Positions 9,391 through 18,393 of a stretch of 64,000 nucleotides of DNA are shown here, in pieces; positions within the stretch are counted from its first letter, which is position 1; each line of letters starts with the position of its first letter. Origin of the DNA: Algoriphagus aquimarinus (lineage in GTDB: Bacteria; Bacteroidota; Bacteroidia; Cytophagales; Cyclobacteriaceae); the NCBI RefSeq assembly GCF_900112005.1, contig NZ_FOKK01000004.1:124001-188000 (forward strand). Direction: 5' to 3'. The notes under the pieces are model-generated. The model was not told the DNA's origin. It saw nothing but the letters and a program-made list of their open reading frames with translations, and did not search any database. Both the position numbers and the translations under genes were made by a program.

Positions 9391-9502
9391 TTTCCCGCAG
9401 ATCATCACGGATAAGACAGGCAGATAGCCGCTGATTTTGGATTTCAATGGATTATTATTTGCGGAAATCCGCAATAGTTATTCCCGCTAATCTGCGGGGA
9501 AA
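9391..9502. repeat. Long-spaced inverted repeat between convergent genes
   Basis: TTTCCCGCAGAT (9391-9402) and ATCTGCGGGGAAA (9490-9502) are inverted arms about 90 bases apart; an inner palindrome TTGCGGAAATCCGCAA lies between them. It sits between the convergent AraC and response-regulator genes and may act as a terminator. The CCCGCAGAT word also resembles dispersed intergenic palindromes common in Bacteroidota. Confidence 0.5.
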
Positions 9503-9506
9503 CCTC

Positions 9507-10187
9507 TCAATTATTCCCAAACTTCTCCATTACATGCTCCAAATAAGTACTACTCACAGGGAATGAATTAATTCCTATCAGGAGCTGATGCCGCTCAGCC
9601 TTATCGACCAACTTCATGTTAACGATATAAGATCGATGGGTTCGGAGGAAAAAGGAGGGAAGTAACTTCTCTATTTCAGCCAGCGTCAAGCGACTCATCA
9701 ATCGCTCATTTCTAAGATGAAAAGTCACATAATTCCCAGTGGCTTCGCAGCACATCAGCTCATCAAATCGTACTTTAAACTGTCCCTCATTGGTTTTCAC
9801 GTAGATAAACTGCGGGTCATTACTTGGCTGTAGTTCTAGCCATTCCTGTGCTTTTTGACAGCCTTTTAAAAATCTCACCAGGCTAAAAGGCTTCAATAAA
9901 TAGTCTATAGCATCGAGCTCAAAACCTTGCACGGCATAGTCTGAATAAGCTGTAGTGAAGATCACCATGGTTTCCTTAGGCAAAAGTGCGGCTAGTTCCA
10001 CTCCGGAAATATCCGGCATATTGATATCGAGAAAAACCAGGTCAACCGGGTTGGACTTGATGTACTCCAAACCATCCACACCATCTGTAAACACTGCTTC
10101 TAATTCTAAAAAAGGGACTTTGGAAGCATGTGCTTTGATCACTTCCAAAGCCATGTTTTCATCGTCTATAGCTATCGCTTGAATCAT
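9507..10187 (-). CDS. LytTR-family response regulator
   Basis: The 226-residue protein has a receiver domain (1-120) with the acidic pocket Asp8-Asp9, phosphoacceptor Asp54 (LVFLDINMP) and the conserved TTAYSDYA and LLKPF segments. A LytTR DNA-binding domain (about 130-226) follows, with the motif LPSFFLRTHRSYIVN. It is the cognate partner of the sensor kinase just upstream, whose stop is one base from this start (TAATATG). LytTR regulators usually control only one or a few target genes; none can be assigned here. Confidence 0.93.
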   Translation of the reverse strand: MIQAIAIDDENMALEVIKAHASKVPFLELEAVFTDGVDGLEYIKSNPVDLVFLDINMPDISGVELAALLPKETMVIFTTAYSDYAVQGFELDAIDYLLKPFSLVRFLKGCQKAQEWLELQPSNDPQFIYVKTNEGQFKVRFDELMCCEATGNYVTFHLRNERLMSRLTLAEIEKLLPSFFLRTHRSYIVNMKLVDKAERHQLLIGINSFPVSSTYLEHVMEKFGNN

Positions 10188-10188
10188 A

Positions 10189-11592
10189 TTAGGTTAATTG
10201 GACTGACAAATGAACAAAATGTTCAGTGTCATTTGCAACGATGGTTAGGTTATGTTTTTGTGGGTAGGAATGTGCCAGTCTGTTTTTTACATTTTCCAAT
10301 CCAATCCCAGATTCATCTCGTGGATCTTCGGTTTGTTTTTTGGGATGAATACTATTCACCACATCCAGGTGAACCGATCCCTTCAGGCAGCGAAGATTGA
10401 TTCTGATCCAAGATTTGTTCTTAGTACTGATTCCATGTTTAAAGGCATTTTCCACAAAAGGAATCAACAGCATGGGAGCGATATTACCCTCACAAGTATC
10501 TTCGGAGATCTGCACACTCACCTCAAGATTTGCTTCATTTTTGAATCGCAACATCTGCAAATCCAGGTAGTTCCTAAGGTAAGTAATCTCTCTAGAAAGT
10601 GGGATTCTATCCATCTGGTTTTCATGAAGCATAAAGCGCATCATATCTCCCAGTTTCTGAATACCATCAGAAGTCTTCTCCGCATTTTCCATCAGCGCAG
10701 CTCCATAGAGTGTATTTAGGGCATTGAAAAGAAAGTGTGGATTGATCTGCGAGCGAAGGAAACTCAGATTGGCTGAGCTTTGATTTACTTGTACGGAAAG
10801 CGTATCTATTTTCCCGATGAAGGTATCGTACTTTACAAATACTAAATTAGATAGCGGGAAAATTACAAATATCAACAAGGCAATCATGCCAAATCCTAAG
10901 AACATGATCTCTGGAACATTGTTTTCAGCAGCGATGACGAAAAATACAATCATTATAATGCTCATCAATCCCCAAAGGTACCAGCGATAGGCTTTGATAT
11001 TTCCTGCCAATTTACTTCTATAAAGCAGGTAGTAATTGTATAAAACCAATCCAAGTATAGCAGGAATGACTCCTAATAATATGACCAATACTACCTCACT
11101 TACAAATAGTTGTGCGATAACAAGGAAAATCGTAATGAACAGAAATATCATAAATAATCGAACTCCATTGTAGAGTTGAAAATCCTGAAAATTCGGTGGT
11201 GTTAACATCTTGCCCAGCAGCATCACTGTGATTAGATATCCCGGATAAAGTGCCAAGACACTGAAGTAGAATCTAAAGAACGTATGCATGGATCCACCAA
11301 TACCTGCGGCCCAAAGAGCTGAAAAGACTCCGGTTAGGACGGCTGTTAGAATGCTAAAAAGTATGAGATGTAGGACATTTTTATCCCTTAAGTATTTCGG
11401 AAGAATGACCAGATGAATCAGGTAAAACCCTACATATAGTACTATTGGCATAAAAATATAACCAAAGAACCTCATCATTTCGGCGTAGGAGGAACCGAAC
11501 CCATGAAGTATGTTTACAATGATGATGGTTAAAAATACAAAGGTGACTACCCACCATTCTATATCTTTAAATACAAGACTTTTTGATTTCAT
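10189..11592 (-). CDS. LytS-like sensor histidine kinase (His_kinase family)
   Basis: The 467-residue protein has about seven to eight predicted membrane helices in residues 10-255, then the His_kinase dimerisation motif SQINPHFLFN with phospho-acceptor His286, and an ATPase domain with Asn box (VENAFKHGI) and the GIGLENVKNRL glycine box. It carries no separate sensor domain, so sensing is likely through the membrane part. It forms a two-gene module with the LytTR regulator directly downstream. A short membrane-protein gene lies just upstream. Confidence 0.92.
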   Translation of the reverse strand: MKSKSLVFKDIEWWVVTFVFLTIIIVNILHGFGSSYAEMMRFFGYIFMPIVLYVGFYLIHLVILPKYLRDKNVLHLILFSILTAVLTGVFSALWAAGIGGSMHTFFRFYFSVLALYPGYLITVMLLGKMLTPPNFQDFQLYNGVRLFMIFLFITIFLVIAQLFVSEVVLVILLGVIPAILGLVLYNYYLLYRSKLAGNIKAYRWYLWGLMSIIMIVFFVIAAENNVPEIMFLGFGMIALLIFVIFPLSNLVFVKYDTFIGKIDTLSVQVNQSSANLSFLRSQINPHFLFNALNTLYGAALMENAEKTSDGIQKLGDMMRFMLHENQMDRIPLSREITYLRNYLDLQMLRFKNEANLEVSVQISEDTCEGNIAPMLLIPFVENAFKHGISTKNKSWIRINLRCLKGSVHLDVVNSIHPKKQTEDPRDESGIGLENVKNRLAHSYPQKHNLTIVANDTEHFVHLSVQLT

Positions 11593-11618
11593 AACTTGCT
11601 ATAAATAAATATGTTGTA

Positions 11619-11762
11619 CTACCTTGATTCAATTAAATTGGTCTTGATGTTTAGGGTAGTCTTATCCGCTTCTCTGGGCTCTTCTTCATGCGTATACATT
11701 AGCATGAGATTGTAAATAACCGCCAAAAGGATCAGCAAATAAAAGACTTTCTTCGTGTTCAT
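11619..11762 (-). CDS. Possible 47-residue membrane peptide upstream of the kinase
   Basis: From the ATG at 11762 the product is MNTKKVFYLLILLAVIYNLMLMYTHEE followed by a polar tail. This gives one transmembrane helix (about residues 5-23) with a charged exterior tail. It ends about 26 bases before the sensor kinase start on the same strand. It could be a small partner of the kinase, or chance. No family is recognised. Confidence 0.45.
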   Translation of the reverse strand: MNTKKVFYLLILLAVIYNLMLMYTHEEEPREADKTTLNIKTNLIESR

Positions 11763-12207
11763 CAGTTCTATACCTAATTGATAGTTCAAGATTAGCGGTA
11801 CGAGCAAGTCTTTACAAAAGTATGGGACGAAATGAGGAGTTTTTGGGATGAATAAGGAATTGGGATTTACGTAGACTCTGATGAGTTGAGCTTGTTTTAT
11901 AAAAATGACTACGAAGTAGTCAAACCATTAATAACCGCGGGTGCAACCCGTGGAAAGCATAATGACTTTGTGATTATCTCCCGCTCACATACATCTAGTG
12001 GAAAAGAATGTTGGTGCGGGAGGATGGAAATGATTTAATGTAGAATGATGAATTGCGATTGATGAACAATGAAGTCAGGAAAACCCACAAGGGCAGAGGT
12101 ACAAATTGACCCACCTAGCTTCGAGAAGCTCGTAAATCGTCATTCGTAAATCGTAAATAATAATGAATGATGAACTCTGAATATCGAATGATGATGTAAA
12201 GAAGGTA
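11763..12207. other. Non-coding 445-base stretch with REP-like palindromes and AT-rich repeats
   Basis: No convincing gene is seen. It holds three small palindromes: GACTACGAAGTAGTC (11907-11921), CCGCGGGTGCAACCCGTGG (11935-11953), and inverted TCCCGC / GCGGGA arms around 11978-12022. Text-like AT-rich words follow (AATGATGAATT near 12045, and CGTAAATCG near 12130-12155) that recur at other intergenic sites of the window. Confidence 0.6.
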
Positions 12208-13674
12208 CTAGAAAGGATTGCTCAACAAATCAATCCCCCACATCCAAGGCAGCACAAAATACACCATCAATGTAACCAGGAATATAGAAATCACATTAAG
12301 CCAAAAGCCGGCTTTTACCATATCCTTCATTGCTAGGTAACCCGAACCAAAAACAATCGCATTTGGAGGTGTAGCAACGGGTAGCATAAAGGCGCAACTG
12401 GCAGCCAAAGTAGCTCCAACCATCAATCCAAAAGGATGTAAATCGAGTTTCACAGCCACTGAAGCAAGTATTGGAAGTAGCATGGAAGCCGTAGCTACAT
12501 TGGAAGTGACCTCGGTTAGGAAGTTGACCGAAGCGATAATAATCATCAATAGTAGGAAGAAAGAGATACCTTCAATCAAAGTGAATCTAGTTCCGATCCA
12601 CTCGGCCAAACCAGTTTCCTTAAAACCTCCAGCCAAAGCTAATCCACCACCAAAGAGGATTAAAATGCCCCAGGGAATCTTTTCTGCTGTTTTCCAGTCC
12701 AAAATTCGCTCCCCCTTTTTGGAAGCTGGGATAATGAATAAGGCCACCACACCAACTAGTACGATGATCGTATCGTCCAGTTCAGGTAGAAATTGCTGCA
12801 AAAGAAATGACCTGGTGATCCAAGAAAAACATACCAATCCAAATACCAGCATAACCATTTTTTCCTCATAACTCATTCTATCCAAGTTTGTTAACTGGGT
12901 CTTTATAATGCTTTTTCCATCACTCAAACTAAATCGAGCGGGTAGGGGATTAGCATAATTGACTAAGTAGTACCAGCAGATAAAAAGCATCACAATTGAA
13001 AGTGGCAAACCAAACATCATCCACTCATTGAAGCCTATGGTGTAGCCATACAAGTCAGAAACTACAGCAGCGAGAATGGTATTTGTAGGCGTTCCGATCA
13101 AGGTTGCCACGCCGCCGATGGAAGCGCTATAGGCAATTCCAAGCATGATGGATTTGCCCAGACTTTCAGATATCGCCAGTTTGGAGGAACCCAATTGATC
13201 TTTAAACTGATTCACTACAGCCAAACCAATTGGTAGCATCATCAAAGAAGTAGCTGAATTTGATATCCACATGGAAAGAACTCCAGTGGCTAGTATAAAT
13301 CCCAAAACGATCTTGCGGAGATCTGTGCCGACTAAATTTATTATGTTAAGTGCGATTCTCCGGTGGAGATTCCATTTTTCTATTCCTGTGGCCAGCAAGA
13401 AGCCACCCATATACAACATTACCGTGGGATGCATATAATTTGAGGAAACATCCGCGATAGGCAGAATTCCCAACAACGGCATAAAAATCAAGGGAAGAAA
13501 TGCTGTAGCTGCAATGGGGATCGCTTCAGTGATCCACCAAAGTGCCATCCAAGCGGCAAGTGCAAGCATTGCTAAAGCTTGAGGATTCAATCCTGGAGAA
13601 CTCACAAAAAAATAAATCAGCAGGAAGGCTACAGGCCCTAGAAAAAGTCCCAGTCGGGGAAGGTGTTTGAGCAT
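12208..13674 (-). CDS. DASS/SLC13-family anion:sodium symporter
   Basis: The 488-residue protein has about 12-14 hydrophobic helices. It carries family hallmarks: the WWITEAIPIAATA segment near residue 46, the SNSATSLMMLP helix-hairpin signature, a second TSNVATASMLLPI hairpin, and SCAFMLPVATPPNAIVFGSG near the C-terminus. DASS carriers import di- or tricarboxylates or sulfate with sodium ions across the inner membrane. The substrate cannot be read from sequence alone. It is a single gene, divergent from a TauE-family transporter. Confidence 0.92.
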   Translation of the reverse strand: MLKHLPRLGLFLGPVAFLLIYFFVSSPGLNPQALAMLALAAWMALWWITEAIPIAATAFLPLIFMPLLGILPIADVSSNYMHPTVMLYMGGFLLATGIEKWNLHRRIALNIINLVGTDLRKIVLGFILATGVLSMWISNSATSLMMLPIGLAVVNQFKDQLGSSKLAISESLGKSIMLGIAYSASIGGVATLIGTPTNTILAAVVSDLYGYTIGFNEWMMFGLPLSIVMLFICWYYLVNYANPLPARFSLSDGKSIIKTQLTNLDRMSYEEKMVMLVFGLVCFSWITRSFLLQQFLPELDDTIIVLVGVVALFIIPASKKGERILDWKTAEKIPWGILILFGGGLALAGGFKETGLAEWIGTRFTLIEGISFFLLLMIIIASVNFLTEVTSNVATASMLLPILASVAVKLDLHPFGLMVGATLAASCAFMLPVATPPNAIVFGSGYLAMKDMVKAGFWLNVISIFLVTLMVYFVLPWMWGIDLLSNPF

Positions 13675-13759
13675 AAAACAGTGATATCAGGGTAGGTTTG
13701 ATTCCAAGGCTTTAAGGTAATAATTTATTGGAAAAGGCGGTTATCATAATTTGTATTTA

Positions 13760-13777
13760 ACATAATATAAATTATGT
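13760..13777. promoter_or_regulatory. Dyad between divergent transporter genes
   Basis: ACATAAT-ATAA-ATTATGT is a perfect 7-base inverted repeat, about 85 bases upstream of the DASS gene and 190 upstream of the TauE gene. It could be an operator; there is no other support. A TAAGTTTG (13916-13923) resembling a -7 box lies 42 bases before the TauE start, without a clear -33 element. Confidence 0.3.
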
Positions 13778-13965
13778 AACAAAGTGTGTTGATTCCTGTA
13801 ATACGCAGCTTGCGGAGTATTTAGCATAAAACCAGTTATCGGACTTTTTCAGACCACATGGACCTTACGCCTTAATTCTAACCCTCAATCCTAAAATCCC
13901 TAAATTTGATTTTTCTAAGTTTGGGAAGTAGAAATATTTCCGCCTTTTACTTTTGACCTCGACCT

Positions 13966-14721
13966 ATGTTTTTAACTATTCTCTCAGAGATCAGTACCAC
14001 TTCATGGATTCTTAGTTTTTTAGCCGCTTTTGTGATCGGATTGTCCAAAGCCGGAATTAAAGGAATAGCAATAATCAATGTGACTTTTATGGCTATAGCC
14101 TTCGAAGCCAAGCAATCCACTGGTATAGTATTACCACTTTTGGTGATTGCAGATGTGTTTGCAGTGATCTATTACAATAGGCATACTCAATGGAAATATG
14201 TGGCCAAATTCCTTCCTTGGATGATCTTGGGAATTGTTCTGGGAAGTTGGATCGGTATGGATCTTCCTGAGAAAACCTTCAAAATCGGGATGGCTATTAT
14301 CATCTTCCTAGTCTTGGCTATCATTGTCTGGTGGGATCAAAAAAAGGTGAATAAGGTGCCAACTCACTGGGCATTTGCTAGTGGAGTTGGGACGTTGGCT
14401 GGCTTCACGACCATGGTTGGTAACTTAGCCGGCCCTATATCCAATATTTATTTTTTAGCTATGCGTCTGCCCAAAAATCAATTTATCGGTACCGCTGCAT
14501 GGCTTTTCCTGATTATCAATGTTTTTAAATTACCTTTTCATTTTTTCCTGTGGAACACCATTTCAGCAGAAACTCTCCTACTCGATCTAAAATTAGTTCC
14601 GGGTATTATCCTAGGATTCGTACTGGGAATAAAACTAGTAAAGATGATCGATGAAGCATTTTTTAGAAAAATGATATTGGTATTGACTGCTTTGGGAGCT
14701 ATCATTATTCTTATTAAATAA
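13966..14721 (+). CDS. TauE/SafE-family permease
   Basis: The 251-residue protein has eight predicted membrane helices, with the TauE signature LSFLAAFVIGLSKAGIKG near the N-terminus and the internal repeat half with GFTTMVGNLAGPI (about residues 146-158). The family (sulfite/organosulfonate export) transports small anions across the inner membrane, but most members are uncharacterised. It has its own terminator and is divergent from the DASS symporter gene. Confidence 0.9.
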   Translation: MFLTILSEISTTSWILSFLAAFVIGLSKAGIKGIAIINVTFMAIAFEAKQSTGIVLPLLVIADVFAVIYYNRHTQWKYVAKFLPWMILGIVLGSWIGMDLPEKTFKIGMAIIIFLVLAIIVWWDQKKVNKVPTHWAFASGVGTLAGFTTMVGNLAGPISNIYFLAMRLPKNQFIGTAAWLFLIINVFKLPFHFFLWNTISAETLLLDLKLVPGIILGFVLGIKLVKMIDEAFFRKMILVLTALGAIIILIK

Positions 14722-14744
14722 AGCACCTTATTACAATAATCGCA

Positions 14745-14780
14745 TAAAAAAACTACCGACTGAGATCAGCCGGTAGTTTT
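14745..14780. terminator. Bidirectional terminator
   Basis: Stem AAAACTACCGAC / GCCGGTAGTTTT (one mismatch) with flanking A- and T-runs lies between the convergent TauE and prohibitin-like genes. A second hairpin, AAGGTAAACCTC / GAGGTTATTTACCTT, follows at 14785-14814 next to the prohibitin stop. Confidence 0.85.
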
Positions 14781-14821
14781 AAAAAGGTAAACCTCTTGGA
14801 GGTTATTTACCTTTCACCTTC

Positions 14822-15667
14822 TTAATTCTTCCCTACTTCACCTACTCCAATAAATGGAATAGCGCCGGCACCAGTTACCTCTGGCAAAATACCGTTCCAT
14901 TTTTCGATGGCCTTTAGGTTGGCTTCGATCTTTCTAAGCTCAATCAAATCTGGCGAAATATTCATCTTCTGTAATCTTAACGCCTCAGCTTCTGCAGTAG
15001 CCGCAGCGATGGTTTGTTCAGCTTCTACTTTGATTCTATCCAAATCTCTCTTTGCTTTCAATGCATTTTGCTCGGCAGTTTGCTTGGCTTCAATCGCATC
15101 TGTAAAGGTCTGAGAAAAGCTGAAATCCATAATAGAAAAGGCATCCACAGCGATGTTCGACTCCAGTAACCTGGCTTTTAGAGCATCCTTCATCTCAGAA
15201 CTTACCGCAGGTCTTTTGGTAATCAATTCCTCAGCTGTATATCTAGCAGAAACTGCTTTCATCACTTCTTGGATGGCTGGATCGATGATTCGCTCTTTAA
15301 ACTGTAATCCAATGGTTTGGTACACCAAATTTGCTGCATCAGGTATCACATGGTAGTTAAGTGCTACTGACATATCCACATCCTGAAGATCTGAAGAGGA
15401 AGAAGCAGCATCTGTCAAAACTTTCTGGATTTTCACGTCCATTAGAATTACAGTTTGCACCACAGGCATTTTGAAGTGAATTCCCTCACTCAAAACCTTG
15501 TCCTGCACAGCTCCGAAGTTCTGCACAATACCTCGTTGTCCTGCTCCCACTTGTACCCATGGTTTGAAGAAGAAAAGTACGATCACGACTATACCGAAAA
15601 TGAACAGATATTTCATCGGTCCTTTGTCTAATACTTTCTTAAAATCACTCATATTTTGATCATTCAT
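14822..15667 (-). CDS. Prohibitin-like SPFH-domain membrane protein
   Basis: This 281-residue protein has one membrane helix (about 20-37), then an SPFH/Band-7 domain (about 40-215) including GQRGIVQNFG and the typical TNAAS-like VLTDAASSSSDLQDVDMSVALNYHV stretch, followed by an Ala/Glu-rich coiled coil (about 205-255). Prohibitins and relatives form membrane scaffold rings that protect or regulate membrane proteins and proteases. The family members in bacteria are often inner-membrane proteins. It is a single gene. Function beyond membrane-scaffolding is not shown. Confidence 0.88.
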   Translation of the reverse strand: MNDQNMSDFKKVLDKGPMKYLFIFGIVVIVLFFFKPWVQVGAGQRGIVQNFGAVQDKVLSEGIHFKMPVVQTVILMDVKIQKVLTDAASSSSDLQDVDMSVALNYHVIPDAANLVYQTIGLQFKERIIDPAIQEVMKAVSARYTAEELITKRPAVSSEMKDALKARLLESNIAVDAFSIMDFSFSQTFTDAIEAKQTAEQNALKAKRDLDRIKVEAEQTIAAATAEAEALRLQKMNISPDLIELRKIEANLKAIEKWNGILPEVTGAGAIPFIGVGEVGKN

Positions 15668-16005
15668 AGTTAGTTGTTTTTGCCACAGTAGTGGGCTTTC
15701 TCGTAGTTCGTTGGCTTACCTCGTTTGGCTCCATTCCCACATATTTTGCAGGTAATAGGTTAGAGGTATAAGACATGAGTTGGATTTCAAGTGATGCCCG
15801 GCAATTCGGATTTCGAAGGCGTCATCCCAAGGAATTTCTAGTTCCGAATACTATTTTCCTCGGCCTTTCGCTAAGATAACTATCGAGGGCGGTTAAAAAA
15901 ACTTACCCAGATATGTGGAAATTTTCAATCTCCAATCTATAACTCTCTATTCCCCTTTCTCCACATCTCCCAATGCTGGTATGTTCTTTGTCTCTTTCTA
16001 GCGCA
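15668..16005. other. Intergenic 338-base stretch, no feature recognised
   Basis: It lies between the divergent prohibitin-like and metalloprotease genes. Apart from a text-like AT-rich patch near 15925-15970 (TTTCAATCTCCAATC and similar words), I see no gene, RNA or clear promoter. The plus frame from 15973 only adds 11 unlikely residues to the next protein. Confidence 0.4.
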
Positions 16006-16671
16006 ATGCGACATAAATACAAAATTATTTCGGGGGTATTGGCTCTTACCATTCTAGTGATTCTTTCCTTCAAGTCGGATGATACAGCTTCTGCACCTTC
16101 CAACTCACCAGCCTTTTCTGAGGGAATCAATACTAATATCAGAAAGGCATTTTTGGAGGTATGGCAGCAGTACAAGTCTTTGCATAAATACGGCTTTGAA
16201 GTAGTACAAAAACAATTGAGTGCCTCAACTATGCAAGCTCAGCCGGTGATTGATCTTCAGCATGTATTTGGGCGTAAGCGAGGGTATAGATTGAGCCTCT
16301 CTGAAAAGGTATTAGACTCTGGAGATTTAATAGTGGGAGATTTGCCTGAGGAAGTTTTGAAAGGATGGTTTGCCCATGAATTAGGGCATATGGTTGACTA
16401 CGAAAACCATTCAAATGCAGGAATGATCCTTTACGGAATTCGCTACTCTCTCTTTGATCAGTACAAACGGGAGCGCGAACATGAAGCGGATAGCATTGCT
16501 ATAAGACATGGCTTCAGGGCTGAAATTATAGTGGCCAAAAAATATCTATTGGAAAACGACTTTATTTCCCCTGCTTATCAAAGTCAAATCAGTAAGTATT
16601 ACATGTCTATTCGTGGCGCTGAACTCTGCCCAGATGGAATAGCTCCTGTACTTCCTAAGGTTGAGATATAA
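16006..16671 (+). CDS. Membrane-anchored or secreted zinc metalloprotease (M48-like)
   Basis: Starting at 16006 gives 221 residues with a hydrophobic segment at 7-21 (a signal anchor or signal peptide). The zinc site is HELGH (124-128), and the downstream EREHEADSIA (Glu160 and Asp162) has the third-ligand motif of gluzincin/M48-type peptidases. The earlier ATG at 15973 would put unrelated residues before the hydrophobic segment. Its substrate is unknown. It overlaps the 3' end of the convergent GH3 gene by 17 bases. Confidence 0.78.
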   Translation: MRHKYKIISGVLALTILVILSFKSDDTASAPSNSPAFSEGINTNIRKAFLEVWQQYKSLHKYGFEVVQKQLSASTMQAQPVIDLQHVFGRKRGYRLSLSEKVLDSGDLIVGDLPEEVLKGWFAHELGHMVDYENHSNAGMILYGIRYSLFDQYKREREHEADSIAIRHGFRAEIIVAKKYLLENDFISPAYQSQISKYYMSIRGAELCPDGIAPVLPKVEI

Positions 16672-18175
16672 ATTCAAGAAGCATTTTCATTTTTTCATCC
16701 TTCATCACTTTGGGCGTTTTGGTCTGTCCTCCTTTTTTATTTGTATGAGCCAGAAAAGCTGTGTACAAGTCCTTAGAGATCACTTTTACTGAAATACCCT
16801 TTAGTGCTTTGGACCTTGCCACCGCATAATTCTTATTCGCTGATTTAAGTAAATCATCCAGTTTTTCAGCCAATCCATCAGATTTCACATCAGATACTAG
16901 CACCCATTGATGAATGTAATCGCCATGTTCATTTTTCACCGCAGCCACCATATATTCATTAATCGTGGTTTTGAAATGCTCAGCTAACTCCAGGATAGCT
17001 TTATCCATTTTCTCCTCCGAAAGTTGAGAACCAACCACATTTAGGAAGAATTTGGTTCGTCCGGTAATCTTTATCTGAGGAGGATCCAGGGATTCAAACC
17101 GGATCACATCACCGATAGCGTAGCGCCAAGCTCCTGCACATGAACTCAGTAAAAGCACATACTCCTGCCCTACTTCCACCTCATTTATACCCAATATGAG
17201 TGGCTCGCTGAGCAGGTCTCCGGACTCATTAATCCCACGCTCATCGAAGGGAATAAACTCGAAAAAGTAACCGTGGTTCAAAGCCAGTTTCATAGCCATA
17301 GTTTCAGGTTTACTGCTGTATGCTATAAAACCTTCTGAAGCCAGGTAGGTATCCAAAATGGTGATGGGTGTTTTGCAAAGTGCTTCGAAATCTTCACGGT
17401 AGGTTTCGAAGGTTACTCCTCCTGAAGCAAAGACCTGAAAGTTTGGCCAGATTTCATGAATATCGTTCAATTGATGTCGCTTAATAATCCGCTGAAGCAT
17501 GAGAAGTACCCAAGAAGGGATTCCGGCTATGGCCCCTATATTCCATTCTGGTGCCTGTTCGGCTATGGCTTCCACCCGCTCGTCCCAGTCTCTGATGGCT
17601 GCTATTTCCTTTCCCGGTCTGTAGAAGATGTCGTACCAATCGGGGAAATTACTCACATTGATTCCTGATATCTCTCCTTCTTGAAAGCCTTGCTCGTTTT
17701 GATCCAAACTGGAGGAACTGCTTAGCATTAATACCTCTGATTCAAAAAGTGTTTCAGGAAAATTGAACTCATGAAGGGAATTAATCATGGATGTACCCAC
17801 CGATTGCATGGTTGCCATAAACTCCTTGGTAATTGGAATTCTCTTGCTGCTTTTGCCTGTGGTTCCGCTGCTTCTGGCAAAGAAATGAGGTTTCCCAGGC
17901 CACGTAATGTCCTCAAATCTCTCCTGCCTTGACCACCACTGCTCATGCATTTGCTCGTAATTGAAAATAGGAACCTCATTTCTATAGGATGCGATCAGGT
18001 CATCAGATTTCAGAATCTCTTCAAAACCATGGTACTTCCCGAAAGCCGTGTTTTTGGCTTGGTTTAAAAGTTCTCTAAGCTGGTTTTCCTGAGAGATTTG
18101 TGGGTTATCTTCTACAGATTGAAATTTCGCTGTGATGTCTATACCGGCTTTTACAAGCTTTCCTATAAGGGCCAT
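16655..18175 (-). CDS. GH3-family adenylate-forming protein
   Basis: The 506-residue protein belongs to the GH3 family named after plant auxin-responsive acyl-acid-amido synthetases. ATP-binding motifs are present: ARSSGTTGKSSKRIPIT (about residue 105, P-loop-like), LASEGFIAY (acyl-adenylate contact) and YRYAIGDVIRF-type region (WRYAIGDVIRF). These enzymes adenylate a carboxylic acid and couple it to an amino acid or other amine. In bacteria they are mostly uncharacterised. It is cytoplasmic and a single gene, convergent with the metalloprotease gene. Confidence 0.87.
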   Translation of the reverse strand: MALIGKLVKAGIDITAKFQSVEDNPQISQENQLRELLNQAKNTAFGKYHGFEEILKSDDLIASYRNEVPIFNYEQMHEQWWSRQERFEDITWPGKPHFFARSSGTTGKSSKRIPITKEFMATMQSVGTSMINSLHEFNFPETLFESEVLMLSSSSSLDQNEQGFQEGEISGINVSNFPDWYDIFYRPGKEIAAIRDWDERVEAIAEQAPEWNIGAIAGIPSWVLLMLQRIIKRHQLNDIHEIWPNFQVFASGGVTFETYREDFEALCKTPITILDTYLASEGFIAYSSKPETMAMKLALNHGYFFEFIPFDERGINESGDLLSEPLILGINEVEVGQEYVLLLSSCAGAWRYAIGDVIRFESLDPPQIKITGRTKFFLNVVGSQLSEEKMDKAILELAEHFKTTINEYMVAAVKNEHGDYIHQWVLVSDVKSDGLAEKLDDLLKSANKNYAVARSKALKGISVKVISKDLYTAFLAHTNKKGGQTKTPKVMKDEKMKMLLEFISQP

Positions 18176-18393
18176 ATTTTTTCTTTTTGGCTTCTAGTAG
18201 ACAAAGCCTATGCCTTACGGAGACGTGAGAGTCGTATTTGTATTTCATTTGAGATTTACGAAGCACGATTTACGGCATTTTTGATATGGGATGCCTTGTT
18301 CAAATCATCATGGATTCAATATACTTCGTAGTTCAATGTTCGACATGCAACATTCTCTTAATCTCCCAATCTCTATTCTCTTATTCTCCTTAC

